Of a stretch of 64,000 bases of DNA, positions 20,363 through 31,439 are shown one piece after another. The notes below the pieces were generated by a model that saw nothing but the letters and a program-made list of their open reading frames with translations, was not told the DNA's origin and ran no database searches. The DNA comes from Phascolarctos cinereus. Lineage: Eukaryota > Chordata > Mammalia > Diprotodontia > Phascolarctidae. How positions within the stretch are numbered: the first letter of the stretch is position 1; the number at the start of each line of letters is the position of its first letter. A program made the translations under genes and the position numbers. The stretch spans positions 1 through 64,000 of the forward strand of contig NW_018344274.1 of assembly GCF_002099425.1 (NCBI RefSeq), in the 5' to 3' direction.

Positions 20363-22255
20363 CCAACAGGGAATTCACCCCAACTCATCAGATTGCTATA
20401 AGAAGCAAACAAAATAATGTATGCATGAATTCACTAGATAGGTCAGAGTAAAAAAAAAAAGGTCATTTATAACCTACTAAATGATTTTTTCAAACATTTA
20501 TAAACAATGGCAAATATACTGAATTTTACTCTGAGGTCCTCATGTGATGGACACCATGCATTTATTTTATTTATTTTATTTTTTATTTTTTGCAGCTATT
20601 ATCAAATGGGTATTTAAAGATAGACTTTTTGCAAGCATGCTACCTACCAGGCACTCAAGAGACCCTTTTTGCTTTTTTGGAGTGTCAAGCTCAGATCAGA
20701 TAAGGGACATCTGTTCATACACATGTGTTTACACAGAAATCCTACCCCTGAGAACGTCTATTAAGTTTCCCATTAAAATGTAATCTCAGCATTTGGCTGC
20801 ATTAAGCATTAAAAAAAAAAAGAGAGAGAGACAGACAGACTTGATGTTCTACAGGTACCCACTAAATAAAGTTTGTCAGAGAAACTGATCTCTCATGTGA
20901 CTCTTCTCCTACACCTGCTGAGCACAAGCCCCCTACAATGGCCTCATTCTTTTTGTGTACGTGTGCATCTGAGTGCAGACAAATCTGCCTGGAGTTGCTG
21001 TGGGTTCAGGTGGCCTATTGAAGATCTAGAAAAGAACCTTCTTATACCCCATAAAACAGGGGATGCTGCACCTCCCCCCCCTGGGGTCCAGGATTAAATC
21101 AATTAAGTTTAGTCACGTTCTGCTCAAGAAAGCCCTGTGTTCTTTAAGCTTTGTTTGTTGTCTGTTTCAGAGGAGAGAAGGGTTATTGCCTCCCCCTCCC
21201 AAAGCACTGCAAACTCACCCCCTCCCATCACTACTTCTCCTTGCCTTGAGACAGCTATTTTCAAAGTTGTTAGGTTAATAAAAATGTCTATTCAGAAAGC
21301 CTATTGAAAGGACATGAACAATTAAGCCTTATTCATGACATTACAAAGAAAACATTACAAGCACTGTTGGCCTTAACCATATGCATGCTAATAATAGCAT
21401 CCAACAAAGGTGGAAGCTTAGGTAAAGAAGAATGACATCACCAAGACAGAAAGCAATGAGGGATGAGGAAAATACACGCGTTCCCAACGGCTGATTAGCC
21501 ATTAAAAGAGCTTGAGAAAATATGGCTTGGAAGAAATGCTGAGCAGTCAGGTTTGCAAATTCAACCTCTTTTCATCCGTCTTTCAACGAAGGCAGAGGGA
21601 GTTATGGGGGGAGATGTGGCTGGGGCTGGGGGAAGGGCTGCATTCAATTTCACCCTAATTAAAAGTCATGAGGCAACCGTTGAGTAGGGCTTACTCATGG
21701 GCAGAAGATCTATAAAACAGATTACTGGTGTTGTCATTGGAGACCCTAGCTCCCATATAAGATTTACATTCTCTTATGAAAGGAGAACAGTGGATACATT
21801 CTGCAGAAAACACATTTGTCCTATTTCGGTTGCATCTTCTATATGTTGGCCTGGCCTTTAAGTGTTTCCAAATAGTTTGAAATGGGCTCTCAGATTTGAG
21901 AAACAGGCAGTTGGGAAAAACTGGCCTGTCTGTGTGAAAGGATCTGTTTTCATTTTTAACCCCAAGGATGCCAGCAGGCTTCAAAATCTATTTTGAAAAC
22001 GGATCTTGGAGCCATTTTTATTTTCCCCCTAGAATACTTCTAGAAGTGAGATTGAAATGGGACTTTTCGTTCCATTGGTCTTTAGGGTAAAGGATTAGGC
22101 TATAATATCAAGTGTCAGAAGGAGCTGATGATTAAAGAACTTGGAAAGGTTTAAAAAAAAAAGGGTTTAACAATACCCCACAACCCCAGATAGTTCTGTA
22201 CCTGTTTTCAGTGTTTCCCAAACTGTAGAAGGTGAGACCTTGTTGTTCTTTCCCA
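20363..22255. promoter_or_regulatory. Repeat-free island, candidate conserved regulatory cluster
   Basis: Nearly 1.9 kb without any recognised transposon, in a window where one usually occurs every few hundred bases. The centre, about 21290-21720, has clustered CpGs ('acacgcgttcccaacggc', 21473-21490), a TCF/SOX-like AACAAAGG (21403-21410), a bZIP-like TGACATCA (21433-21440), a POU-like tttgcaaat (21552-21560) and a homeodomain-like ccctaattaaaag (21653-21665). No gene is visible. Function is inferred from composition and motifs only. Confidence 0.35.
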
Positions 22256-22261
22256 CCCCTA

Positions 22262-22475
22262 TATTAATAACTCAGACACAGACGCAACATAGTATAATGG
22301 CACTGAGTGCTGGACTGGGAGTCAGGAAGTCCTGGATTCAAATCTTGATCAGATACTTATCCTGTGACTCTGAGAACTTCATCTTGAGTCTTAGTTTCCT
22401 CATCTGTAAAATAAGGGGTTGTGTTCTAATGTTTCTAAGATCTCTTTAAGGTCTGAAACTATGAACTGTTCCTAC
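22262..22475 (+). mobile_element. MIR-type SINE
   Basis: 'acatagtataatggcactga' (head), 'gtcctggattcaaatcttga', 'tttcctcatctgtaaaataa' and the tail 'ggtctgaaactatgaac' give a near full-length copy. Confidence 0.88.
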
Positions 22476-22639
22476 ATTTTTAGCATCAGAATAGTTTCCC
22501 AACAATGGGGACAGGAGCACATCCATCTTCCCTATCAATCATTTACTAAAAAAAGAAAAAGACAAATCCAATACCATCAGAGAGTTACTTCATTCTAAGC
22601 TGAGCTCGGCAATGTTTAGCTACTGTCTCCATTTACATT

Positions 22640-22892
22640 ATTGTAGTTAATGGTAGAGTGGTTAGAGCACAGGGTCTGGAGTCAGGAAGACTCATCTTAC
22701 TGAGTTCAAATCTGACCTCAGACACTTAATAGCTGTGTCACCTGGGGTAAGTCACTTAACCCTGTTTGCTTCAATTTCCTCATCTGTAAAATGAGCTGGA
22801 GAAGGAAATGGCAAACCATTCCAGTATCTTTGCCAAGAAAACTCCAAATGGGGTCACAAATAGTTGGACATGACTAGAAAACAACTGAACAT
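22640..22892 (+). mobile_element. RTE-tailed SINE (RTESINE1/SINE1 type)
   Basis: 'gagtggttagagcacagggt', 'gagttcaaatctgacctcag', 'tttcctcatctgtaaaatga', 'gccaagaaaactccaaatgg' and 'aaaacaactgaac' are all in order. It is the best-preserved copy of this family in the window. Confidence 0.94.
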
Positions 22893-23639
22893 GAGTCATT
22901 GTATATATGGTTCTTTGTCCAACTCTCTTCACTCTGTATCATCAGTTCATATGTCTTCCCATGTTCCTCTGAATTCTTCATATTTATCTCTTTAAGTCCA
23001 TTAATAACCCCATTGCATTCATGTACATTTGGGATTATTATATAGAGAGTGACTAAACTTTCATGAAGAAAATAAGTATATTCGAATTTCTTCACCTAAA
23101 ATATTAAATCTGAAAATTGGCATGTGTAATTTAAATTTATGTGATTAATATCAGTTATATATGCCACAAAATACATCCACCAAACTTGCATTTAGAAATA
23201 GACTTGTACTCAGAAATATGGTAATTATATATACAAATCAATACTTCCAGCATCTATAATTTATGCAAATGACAATATTCCGATAACTTAGTAGATGAAC
23301 TTTGAGAAATTCTGTAGCCCAAACATATTTATAATTTCACATTCAACCAGGCAATGAGCCTATCAGAAATTAGATAACCTGTTCCTTCAACAACAGAGAA
23401 ATAGTCCATTATCAAGCTCATTTTCAAAGCCTTTGCAGCTTAGGACCTGTCAGAGCTTGTGTTCTTTGAGAGCTTAGGGTCATTTCCACACCCCAATGAA
23501 ACTTAACAGTACAACTTTAATAGACTCAACATTTCCAGGAATGGTAGAAGAGTTTGAGGAGCATTTTGATACTAAAGAGTACTTTTTCTTAGTTAAATGT
23601 AACTTAGAGTTGGAAAGAGAACTAAGAAATACTTTAATA
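22893..23639. other. AT-rich, no recognised gene or repeat
   Basis: Unique-looking sequence with short frames on both strands that overlap each other. Confidence 0.5.
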
Positions 23640-23825
23640 CAGAGGTTCTTAACTTTTTTGTGTGTCAAAGATCCCCTTGGCGAATCCTATGGGTCCCTTC
23701 TCAGAATCATGTTTTTGAAAGAATAAAATACATGGGAGTAAAATGGAAACTAATTATATCAAAATTTAGTTATCAAAATATTAAAACAAAAAAAATCCAT
23801 AGACCCCAGGTTAAGAATTCCTTAG
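23640..23825 (+). mobile_element. hAT-type MITE (copy 1)
   Basis: The left end 'cagaggttcttaac' (23640) and right end 'gttaagaattcc' (about 23810) are inverted repeats. The interior has 'tgtgtgtcaaagatcccctt' and 'catagaccccaggttaaga'. Size of about 190 bp and end type fit a non-autonomous hAT/Charlie-like element. The 8-bp target duplication is not clear here. Strand assignment is arbitrary. Confidence 0.8.
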
Positions 23826-23837
23826 AAAAATCCAACT

Positions 23838-23975
23838 CTCCCATTCCAAGTTAGGAGCAGTGATTTGTCCAATGATAGACACCCAGTTGATATCAGAGCT
23901 GTTTCAGGACTAGAAGCCAGGTCTCCCGATTTCCCATATAGGACTCTTTCCACTCTACCACACTACACTCTGAAA
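23838..23975 (-). mobile_element. MIR-type SINE fragment
   Basis: 'gatttgtccaatgatagaca', 'gactagaagccaggtctccc' and 'ctttccactctaccacacta' give the reversed MIR distal core and head. Confidence 0.72.
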
Positions 23976-25610
23976 GAGACTGGATCAGATGCATTCCCAC
24001 ACACCAAACTACCAGCTCCTAATGACAATTATTGTACTATCAAAACTTTAGACCAATGCCACCCAAGGTCTCTAAGAAATTCAGCAATTGCTTAGGATGT
24101 CTGGTTGGAAGGATTTTCCTGGGAAGAAACATTTCATTCTTGGTTTTTAAACTATCTCACTCTTGATAATATAGAATAATAAATATGTAGAAGAAAAAAA
24201 AAGAAAAGAAAATTGACTTTATTTTCATTACTTGGCTATAAAATTTCCCCAATGTCTTGTTTATACAATTAGAATTCACCATCTGCTTTGACCACTATTT
24301 CTAGGTTCTATCAATATAGTCCAAACCTCAAAGTGCCCTTCTCAGAGAGCAATTTCAGAAAATTGCTTTCTAGCTAGGAATCGAACTTTCCTGTTTTGGA
24401 TTAAGCAAGGGATGGTTTTGTTTTCTTCTTTAAAGTCTTTTTTGTTGTTGTTGTTTTATTACCTGAATAAAAAATGAGGAATGATTAGCAGCTAAAAATT
24501 CGTCAGAGTTTTCGGTGTCTTAAATCATTCTAAAGCCTAGTTATAATATTTTGTCCTAGTTGTGTTAAGACCGAAGTCATTGGGAGAAGGGTGAACAGAG
24601 TACTACAATTAAGGAGAGGGGGCAGTGGTCAGGAAGAACAATGATACTTTCACATGGATTTTTAAGGAAAATAAAAGGAAGATTTGACTGGGGGAACTCT
24701 GCACCAAGGCTAAAACAAAATCATCCAGATGATTATTTAAAAACAAACAAACAAACAAAAACTTTCTCCTAACAGCAATTCAAGGAAGAGACAGAGGAAT
24801 ATGTCACTAAAGGCATATCTAAAGCTTCTATCTAAACAGGAGATGTTTAAAACAGATACGTTTTCTATAAAAATAGATGTATTTCTTACATGGGAAATAC
24901 AATACTATTTTGAGCTGGGGGCTGAAAACAGATCTTAGGTTCCAGCAGGGTGGGAAGGAGGAGATCCCTACAACTTATGCTGCTTTGGTGTGTAATATCA
25001 CTTGAATAGCACAATAGACTTGCAACCCCATAATTCACAGTTGTCTGTTACTTTTAATGTGGACAGTGTGCTTTCTTTCTTGGATTTATGGCACCGTCTT
25101 ACAAATCCTTGATGTGAAGAAAACACACCCAGTGATTTTCTTACCAGCTTTTCTCTCTTGATTTATACAAGCCTCCTCTTCTTCCAGGTGGAGGCAACAG
25201 GAGGTGCTTAAGGTATATGTGCCACTTGTAGCAATCTGGGAAGACATTTATGGTCCAGATGTTAGAAAGTAGTACACATCACCTCCTTGCAGCTGCTGTA
25301 GCCAAAAGGAACAACTACTCATCTATGGATGAGAGAAACAACTGAGAACAAAAAAAAATAAACCGAGTCCAGACATGCAGAATCATTATCAATACAGAAA
25401 ATATGAGAATATTGGAAAACCAGGAGAAAAAGTAGAAGAAAAGAGGACATTCTAGAAATTGGAGAAAGTAAAGTAACAAACAATTTGTTTTTTAAGAACG
25501 TGAACTAGGCACTTATAAACAATACATGTGATATATATTATCAGATCAAAATACATGCAATTTTTCATTACCACAAATTTAGATTTGTATCCTTTAAAAG
25601 CACCTAGAAT
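23976..25610. other. Repeat-poor stretch, no gene
   Basis: About 1.6 kb with no recognised transposon, only short (TTG)n near 24438-24455 and (AAAC)n near 24742-24760. A GC-richer patch near 25140-25330 has 'cagctgctg' E-box-like sequence. No convincing frame. It may include regulatory DNA. Confidence 0.4.
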
Positions 25611-25614
25611 CTAT

Positions 25615-25735
25615 CTAATCCATGCTATGCTCAAAAAAAGAGACCCCTAAGCAACAGCTTTGATAAGATAAGTGGTCATCCAGATTTTGCTTAAGAACCT
25701 ACAATGTAAGGACACTCACTACTTTTAGTAGAATC
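25615..25735 (-). mobile_element. L3/CR1 LINE, outer part of a split copy
   Basis: 'gtggtcatccagattttgct' and 'aagaacctacaatgtaagga' match the antisense 3' region of L3/CR1. The copy continues at 25913 after a SINE insertion. Confidence 0.7.
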
Positions 25736-25912
25736 AGAGTCAGAGAACCTGCATTCAAATCCTGTGTTTGTTACTTTCAATCTGTGTGACCTTGGACAAG
25801 TCCCTTAAACTCTCTGGGGCTCAGATTCCTCATTAGTAAAATGAGGGGACTGCAATATATAACCCCTATACTCCCTTTCGGCTCTAAATCTAAGAAGTCT
25901 GTGAATATCCAA
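25736..25912 (+). mobile_element. MIR-type SINE inserted in L3
   Basis: 'aacctgcattcaaatcctgt', 'ctgtgtgaccttggacaagt', 'cattagtaaaatgaggggac' and 'ttcggctctaaatctaagaa' form a full copy. L3 sequence lies on both sides, so the SINE is the younger of the two. Confidence 0.88.
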
Positions 25913-26335
25913 AGGTACCCAGTTTCACTTTTGGCTGTGTTCAATTATTAAGTTTTGTTTTCCTACTGATATCAGTGCTAAATTTGCCTTGTTGTACCTT
26001 CCACCTGTCGGAGCGAAACAGAACAAATCTATTCCCTCATCCACACAGAAGTCCTTAATTTATTTTATTTTTTAAATTTACTTTAAAATAGTCATTATTG
26101 TCCCTATGAGTCTTTCTCTCTCTACCCCTATTTCTTTCAACCAATACTTATATGGCATAAACAATAGCCCTTTCACCATTCTGGTGCCATGATTGCCATC
26201 CTCTGGATACTTCTCTAGTTTAAAAAAAAATTCTTACCAAAATATAGTTTGTAGAACCAGATATGTCTTGACCAGGGCAAAGTATAGTAGAATTTTCTCT
26301 TCCTTATTCTGCAGTTGCTCTCTAATAAAGTATTT
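25913..26335 (-). mobile_element. L3/CR1 LINE, continuation of split copy
   Basis: 'cggagcgaaacagaacaaat', 'ccctcatccacacagaagtc', 'tgccatcctctggatacttc' and 'ttgaccagggcaaagtatag' follow the antisense CR1/L3 order. A T-rich stretch near 26055-26090 replaces part of it. Confidence 0.82.
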
Positions 26336-26344
26336 CACACACAT

Positions 26345-26470
26345 TGGCATCATGGGATAATGGGATATAAGATTAAGAGCTACAAGAGACCTTAGAGGTT
26401 ATTGAGTCCAACTTCCATGTTTTATAGATGAGGCAAGTGAGGCCCATAAGCTCTCACCTAGGCCATCCTC
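26345..26470 (-). mobile_element. MIR3-like SINE
   Basis: 'agattaagagctacaagaga', 'ccttagaggttattgagtcc' and 'ttatagatgaggcaagtgag' give the reversed MIR3-type core. Confidence 0.82.
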
Positions 26471-26565
26471 TTAATTGTTCTCTCTTGTTCCAATCTCTTT
26501 CCTTTGCAATCCATGTTCCACACACCTGGGGGGAAAAAATCTTCTTAAGAGACCTGTCTGACCCT
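26471..26565 (+). mobile_element. L2 ORF fragment, short
   Basis: 'tttgcaatccatgttccaca' followed by 'aagagacctgtctgaccctt' resembles the sense L2 reverse-transcriptase C-terminal region. Confidence 0.55.
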
Positions 26566-26724
26566 TGGAGAGAGGAAGTAATAAAAGAAGACTAGTAAAT
26601 TTCATGGTTAATAAGGACAATGTGGGAGGGGGGGAACTATTCCCCCTTCATCAAATCATTAATACTCTTATCTAGGAATTTTTAAACATAAGAAAAAGCA
26701 CTCTTTAAGTCTGCACTAAAAAAT

Positions 26725-26800
26725 AGTTCAATTCAATCTAAAATTTATTAAGCACCAACTGTGTTCTAGGAAAATAACGAAAATTGCCTTGTAGAAAGTC
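26725..26800 (-). mobile_element. L2 3' terminus
   Basis: 'tctaaaatttattaagcacc' and 'aactgtgttctagg' mark a short reversed L2 tail. Confidence 0.68.
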
Positions 26801-27400
26801 AGTTCATGACATGGATTTCACCTAAATGCTCTCAGGATTACTAGAAACCTACATTTTTGATGAGCTGTTGCCAAGAAGAATGAGATTTAAAATATGATAA
26901 ATGAGATTCCAGTGAGCCAATGGATTTGTTCCAACCGAAGGATATATGCAGCTGATTCCTTGTGTTTTATTAGCCACAACATCTGCAGACAAATTTAGAG
27001 AGGAAGCACAATGTTAAATATACTATAACCCAGGGAATATGAGAGAGCAGGAAAGGATGACTACTGCTAAGGAAATCAGATGGTGAGCTGTACACACAGT
27101 TTTGAAATTTTTAAATAATGCTGGACTAAAATGTCTGAATGAATTCCTGATGTGAACATAGGAGTTCCACATAGAGGCAGACATGGCAATCAGCATCTAT
27201 TCTGGAATTTGTTATATGGAGGAGCTTAAGAGTAAAAATATTTAGAAAGGTTGTATGGAAGGTTTGACATTTACATTCAGTGAGTAAGAATAGATGACTA
27301 TTATTGAAGCAAATGATGATGCTAAAATTTTAAATCTGTTGATTGCGAAAATGTGGGTAGCCATAATGCATGTAAGAAAATCTGGCATCCCAATGGTCTG
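26801..27400. other. No recognised gene or repeat
   Basis: AT-rich unique-looking sequence with no frame longer than 62 codons. Confidence 0.5.
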
Positions 27401-27404
27401 GTGA

Positions 27405-27540
27405 AAAGATAAGTTCCATTTTAGACACACTGAGTTTGAGGTGGCAGGAGAGAATTACAGAAGAAGGAACTAGAGCTCAGAAGAGAAGTCAGGGCTGGAG
27501 ATGAGCTTTGGGAGTCATCTGGGAAGAAGTATGTCACCGT
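27405..27540 (-). mobile_element. L2 ORF fragment
   Basis: 'agacacactgagtttgaggt', 'ggaactagagctcagaagag' and 'ctttgggagtcatctgggaa' match an antisense segment of the L2 ORF. Confidence 0.72.
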
Positions 27541-27552
27541 CATACACTTGGA

Positions 27553-27757
27553 GGCCCAAGAATGGGGCAGTGGAAAGAACACTTAAGTTGGAGTCAATTC
27601 ACCTATGTCCTATCCCTAGTTCTGTTCCTACATGTGTGACTTTGGCCCCTTTGAGTCTCAGTATGCAATTCTAAAATTGAGGGGATTAGACATCAGGCCT
27701 TTTCAGCTCCTAATCACGTGGATGTTCCCAGCCCATAAATCTCATTCTTCTTGTAAT
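27553..27757 (+). mobile_element. MIR-type SINE
   Basis: 'gcagtggaaagaacacttaa', 'acatgtgtgactttggcccc' and 'aattctaaaattgaggggat' are in MIR order. Another MIR follows directly. Confidence 0.75.
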
Positions 27758-27761
27758 CATT

Positions 27762-27995
27762 CAGAATTTAAATTCTTGAAGGACCTGAGTTCAAATTCTG
27801 CCTTCAACACTTTCTAGTTGTGCCACCCAAGCATGTCACTTAATCGCTATCTGCCTCAGTTTACTCAACTGTAAAATGGTGACAATGATGGCACCTACAA
27901 GGATCAAATAATATGTTTGTAAAGTCCTTGGCACAGTTCCTGCAACATCGTAGGTGCTTTAAAAATGTTTGTTCCTTTCCCATTCCCTTTTCAAT
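27762..27995 (+). mobile_element. MIR/THER1 SINE
   Basis: 'gacctgagttcaaattctgc', 'ctgcctcagtttactcaact', 'gtaaaatggtgacaatgatg', 'cttggcacagttcctgcaac' and 'gtaggtgctttaaaaatgtt' cover the whole core and the 3' end. Confidence 0.88.
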
Positions 27996-28287
27996 AACCA
28001 AAAAGGACTCCTGAATTCTAGCCACCAAAATTGCTTCATTTTAGATGAGATCTACTCTGTACCCGACATGGACTGAGGAAAAGATGTAGGTCCCTGCCTA
28101 TCCTTGCTCCTTGAAAATGGTACATTGCGTATCTTTAAAGTATTTTAAAAGTAATGCTATTACAATTTATGTTGCATATGTATAACAGAGAGGAAAAAAA
28201 TGAAAGCGTCTCATTCTTCAAGTCAACTATTTCTGGAAATCCTTGCATCTTGTTCATTAACAGGATTTAACTTATAGAAATTTGAAA

Positions 28288-28485
28288 AGCAACATAATAC
28301 ACTAAAAGAGTATTGGCACTAGAATTGGAGGACCTGGGTTCAAATCCTACCTGATGCTTAAACCCATATAAATATGGGCAACTCACTTATCCTTTATAGA
28401 TTTTGGTTTTTTTCCTTTATAAAATGAGGCATCTATATTTTATAACCTCTATGTCCCAGAACCAAATTTATGATACTAGGACACT
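28288..28485 (+). mobile_element. MIR-type SINE
   Basis: 'gacctgggttcaaatcctac', 'aatatgggcaactcacttat' and 'cctttataaaatgaggcatc' are in order, ending 'atttatgatacta'. Confidence 0.82.
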
Positions 28486-30394
28486 GTTTTTGGTCAGCAA
28501 TGGATACCTCTTATCCCTTTCTCTTGTTCTTTTCATGCCTCTACTGTCAAACTCATAGTTCATATAAGAAGATAAATCATTATCCTCTTCTACTTAAAAG
28601 CGATTACCACTTGATGAGAAAACACAATAGAAAGAAAGAATAATTGCTTCCCCCTCCCTTCATCCTAAAATAAATAAATAAATAAAATGGAGACTTTGGA
28701 AAATATCAGGGCTAGGATATTCTGGATAGTTCCAAGGAGATTTCTATAATCGAAGATTGTCTCAAATGGGTGACAGCTCTTTTTGATTAATGTTTGCATC
28801 TAGCATTAAAATGCTTCACAGGGTCAAAACCTTTATCTAGACTTTTTTAAGATAAAAAAAATGTTTGAAACCAAGTTCCACCAAACCCCCTTCAAAGTGT
28901 ATAGTAACGCAAAGAAGGAGAGAGATAAGAAAAGCGTATTAGAAGATAATATTTCTAATTGAATGGCTTGATGGGGACAGTTTCTCATTTATCAGGGAAA
29001 TGAAATGCAAGGTTGTCGTTTTCATGAACAAGAGGATCTCTGTGTTTGCCCCTAGATTTCAGTCTAGGGTAATGTTGAGAACTAAAGCTTGCTTTATTGA
29101 AACACCAACAATTTCTACCATGAAGCCTTAATGAGTTGTTTCAGGCCATGCAAAACAGAACAAACCAGAGTTGCACATGACTGCAACATGCCCCTTTTTC
29201 ATCTACAATGGGCATTATGTTAAAGTACCTCTCAGTTTGAGGATATGACAATGGACACCAGGGGATTAAGAAGGGATGAAAATATGGCCCCATATAAATA
29301 AAGTCTCAAGAGGGGCAGGTGTTCACACTTGAGAATAGCTCTATAACCCTTGGCCCCTCATGCATTGAAGAGAAGCAAGCAGTAAAAATTCCTTGGGAGG
29401 TGGGGGTGGGGTAGAGCCACCATCTACTTCATTCATCTTACTATGTCGTTAACGTTTGTAAATGAAAAATGATGAAGAGAAATTTGTTAGAATGCCAGTG
29501 TCCCCTTGAGTAATCCTATGCCCTCCAATTCCAACGCCCAAGGAATAAGTATGCCATTAGCTGAATCCTCAGCAGTAAACAACACAGGATGTCTGTCACA
29601 AAAGCTTTACTGAAGTTTTTTAGGTATTAAAAGTACTGCATGAAGATGTTTGAAACAGTCTTTTAAAGTTTATGATACATACAGAGCTGTATTTCATTAT
29701 TCTATCTAATAAACAAAAAGCATCAAAAACCTTTTAAAAATTAGGATACTCCAAAATGATTTATGTTTAGCTTTATAATATATTATGTGATTATGTCTCC
29801 CTGCCTCCAAACAAAATTCTACCATCTCATGCTTAGCTCAGGCTGCTTTAAACTTCAGCCATGTTCTGTAAGTACAGATACAGTGATAAGAGAAGGAAGA
29901 CTCCCAGGACGGTAGATAGAAAGTCAAATATGGACTAAAAAACATATTAGTAATACTTCACAAAGTGAAAACTGAAAAATTAAAATCTTTGAAAACTGGG
30001 TTTGTTTCAGTTATTATAGGGACAAATATTTAAAAGACAAGATTCAGCAGTATAAAATGACTCTGGTACGGATTAAAAGATGACTAGCTCTACCATACTG
30101 TAAAAAAGCTTTGAATTTTAAAAAAAAATGTTTGACCTATTAATCCTCTGTTGTTGGATAACTCAAAGTATTAGGGAGCCACACTAAAGAGAAGTCTGTT
30201 GCCTGCTGGTTCCAGTTCTTCTGGGGCTTCTGCCACTTAGGAAGCATTTACCTTCTGTCATACATTGTCTGATTGAGGATAGGGATTGAGGGTACACATA
30301 TTTCCAGGACAGATTGTTACCTTTTTGAAGGGTTATGGGATTTCTCTTAAGTCAGTGCATACTTTCAATAAGATTATTTCCTCCTTTTTGGCAG
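28486..30394. promoter_or_regulatory. Repeat-free stretch with possible enhancer
   Basis: No transposon is recognised. About 28740-29340 is the most element-like part: a MEIS/TGIF-type TGACAG (28771-28776) beside a PBX/HOX-like TTGATTAATG (28783-28792), then GATA-like motifs. No protein frame. The regulatory call rests on motif density and absence of repeats only. Confidence 0.3.
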
Positions 30395-30549
30395 AAATGC
30401 TGCCAACTTTGAGGAGGATTCTGCTGATAATTATGGCTCCGTACCCAAAACTTAGAGAAACCAGTTACGAGGTCTACATGCCCACCCTCTCTATCAGGGC
30501 TTTTGCTGTCTTTCGCAGGAAACTCACGCTCACCGGCTCCAAACTCAGG
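30395..30549 (+). other. Candidate 155-bp internal exon
   Basis: A polypyrimidine tract and AG ('cctcctttttggcag', ending 30394) precede the segment, and a strong donor (cagg|gtaagta, GT at 30550-30551) follows it. One plus frame stays open across it, with a Met codon at 30397, giving a basic Leu/Ile-rich peptide I do not recognise. The second half has five CpGs in about 100 bp, unusual for this region. It could be an exon of a coding or long non-coding RNA, or a conserved element with chance splice motifs. No upstream or downstream partner exon is identified. Confidence 0.3.
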
Positions 30550-31435
30550 GTAAGTAAAATCTTACCACAGTCCTGATGTACTTCTAACTCTCATTTTCTT
30601 CCCCAGTCATAGGGCTGGCAAACTGCCTTTCCCCAATTGTTTCCAAGTTTACTAGAATTTGGAACTGGGCAGGTTAGGGCAAATTACCTCTCTTCATGTG
30701 CTGGCCACTAGCCCATCTGAGCTGAAATGTCATTTTAAGCAAATCTCTAAGTATGTGTGCCCTGGAGGCCTGTCCTCAATTTTCTAAATATGAGTAGTTC
30801 AGTTGGTCAGAGCTCAAAATTATTGCTCCAGTTAACTGGAGTTAAAATTAGTAAAAGTTAGGTGATTTTTTTTCTCCTGAAGATCATCAGGTATTTTCCC
30901 CTCTTATTGTTATAATTTGAAAAACAATTAATTGGTTAGTAATAATGTTAGTATTCCTGTAAGCAAATGTGTGTTTATCAGCAAAGCCAAATAAAAACAA
31001 ACTAATTTCTTGAATCAAAATATTTTTAAAAAGGTAAGGAAATGAGATGAATGAGATATACATTGGGTCCCTCATACTTCTCTCATCCCTAATTTTCAAT
31101 ATGGTCATTGCCATTTCTCTTCTAAGTCTTGTATCTCTGTACATCATTCCTTCCTTGGAATTTCCCTATGTTCCTTGTTTGTATTACAAGTATTCCACAC
31201 AACTTGTATTGATCTATATTTCAGAAGAAAAAACAAACTTGGGGAATGTTAACTCATAGTTTCACAAGTTATCTTTCATTCAGGAGTGAGTCACTGAATA
31301 ATGAAGGTCAAAGTCAGAACAAGACAGGGGCTTTTCTGAGAATCAAAGTAACTGGAAGTGAAAGTAAGCATTAGAACAGAGAATTATTACAAGAAAGCTA
31401 TTTTCAAACATTTTATAAAATAATTTAGTAAGACC
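30550..31435. other. No recognised gene or repeat
   Basis: Unique-looking sequence. A second acceptor-like tract 'tcattttcttccccag' lies at about 30591-30606, just after the candidate exon. The 70- and 86-codon frames at 30887-31259 overlap on opposite strands. Confidence 0.45.
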
Positions 31436-31439
31436 ACAA

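Noticed and set aside
29316-29330. T-box palindrome ('caggtgttcacactt')
   Set aside because: The half-sites are in the wrong relative order for the known Brachyury palindrome. A single T half-site is too common to report.
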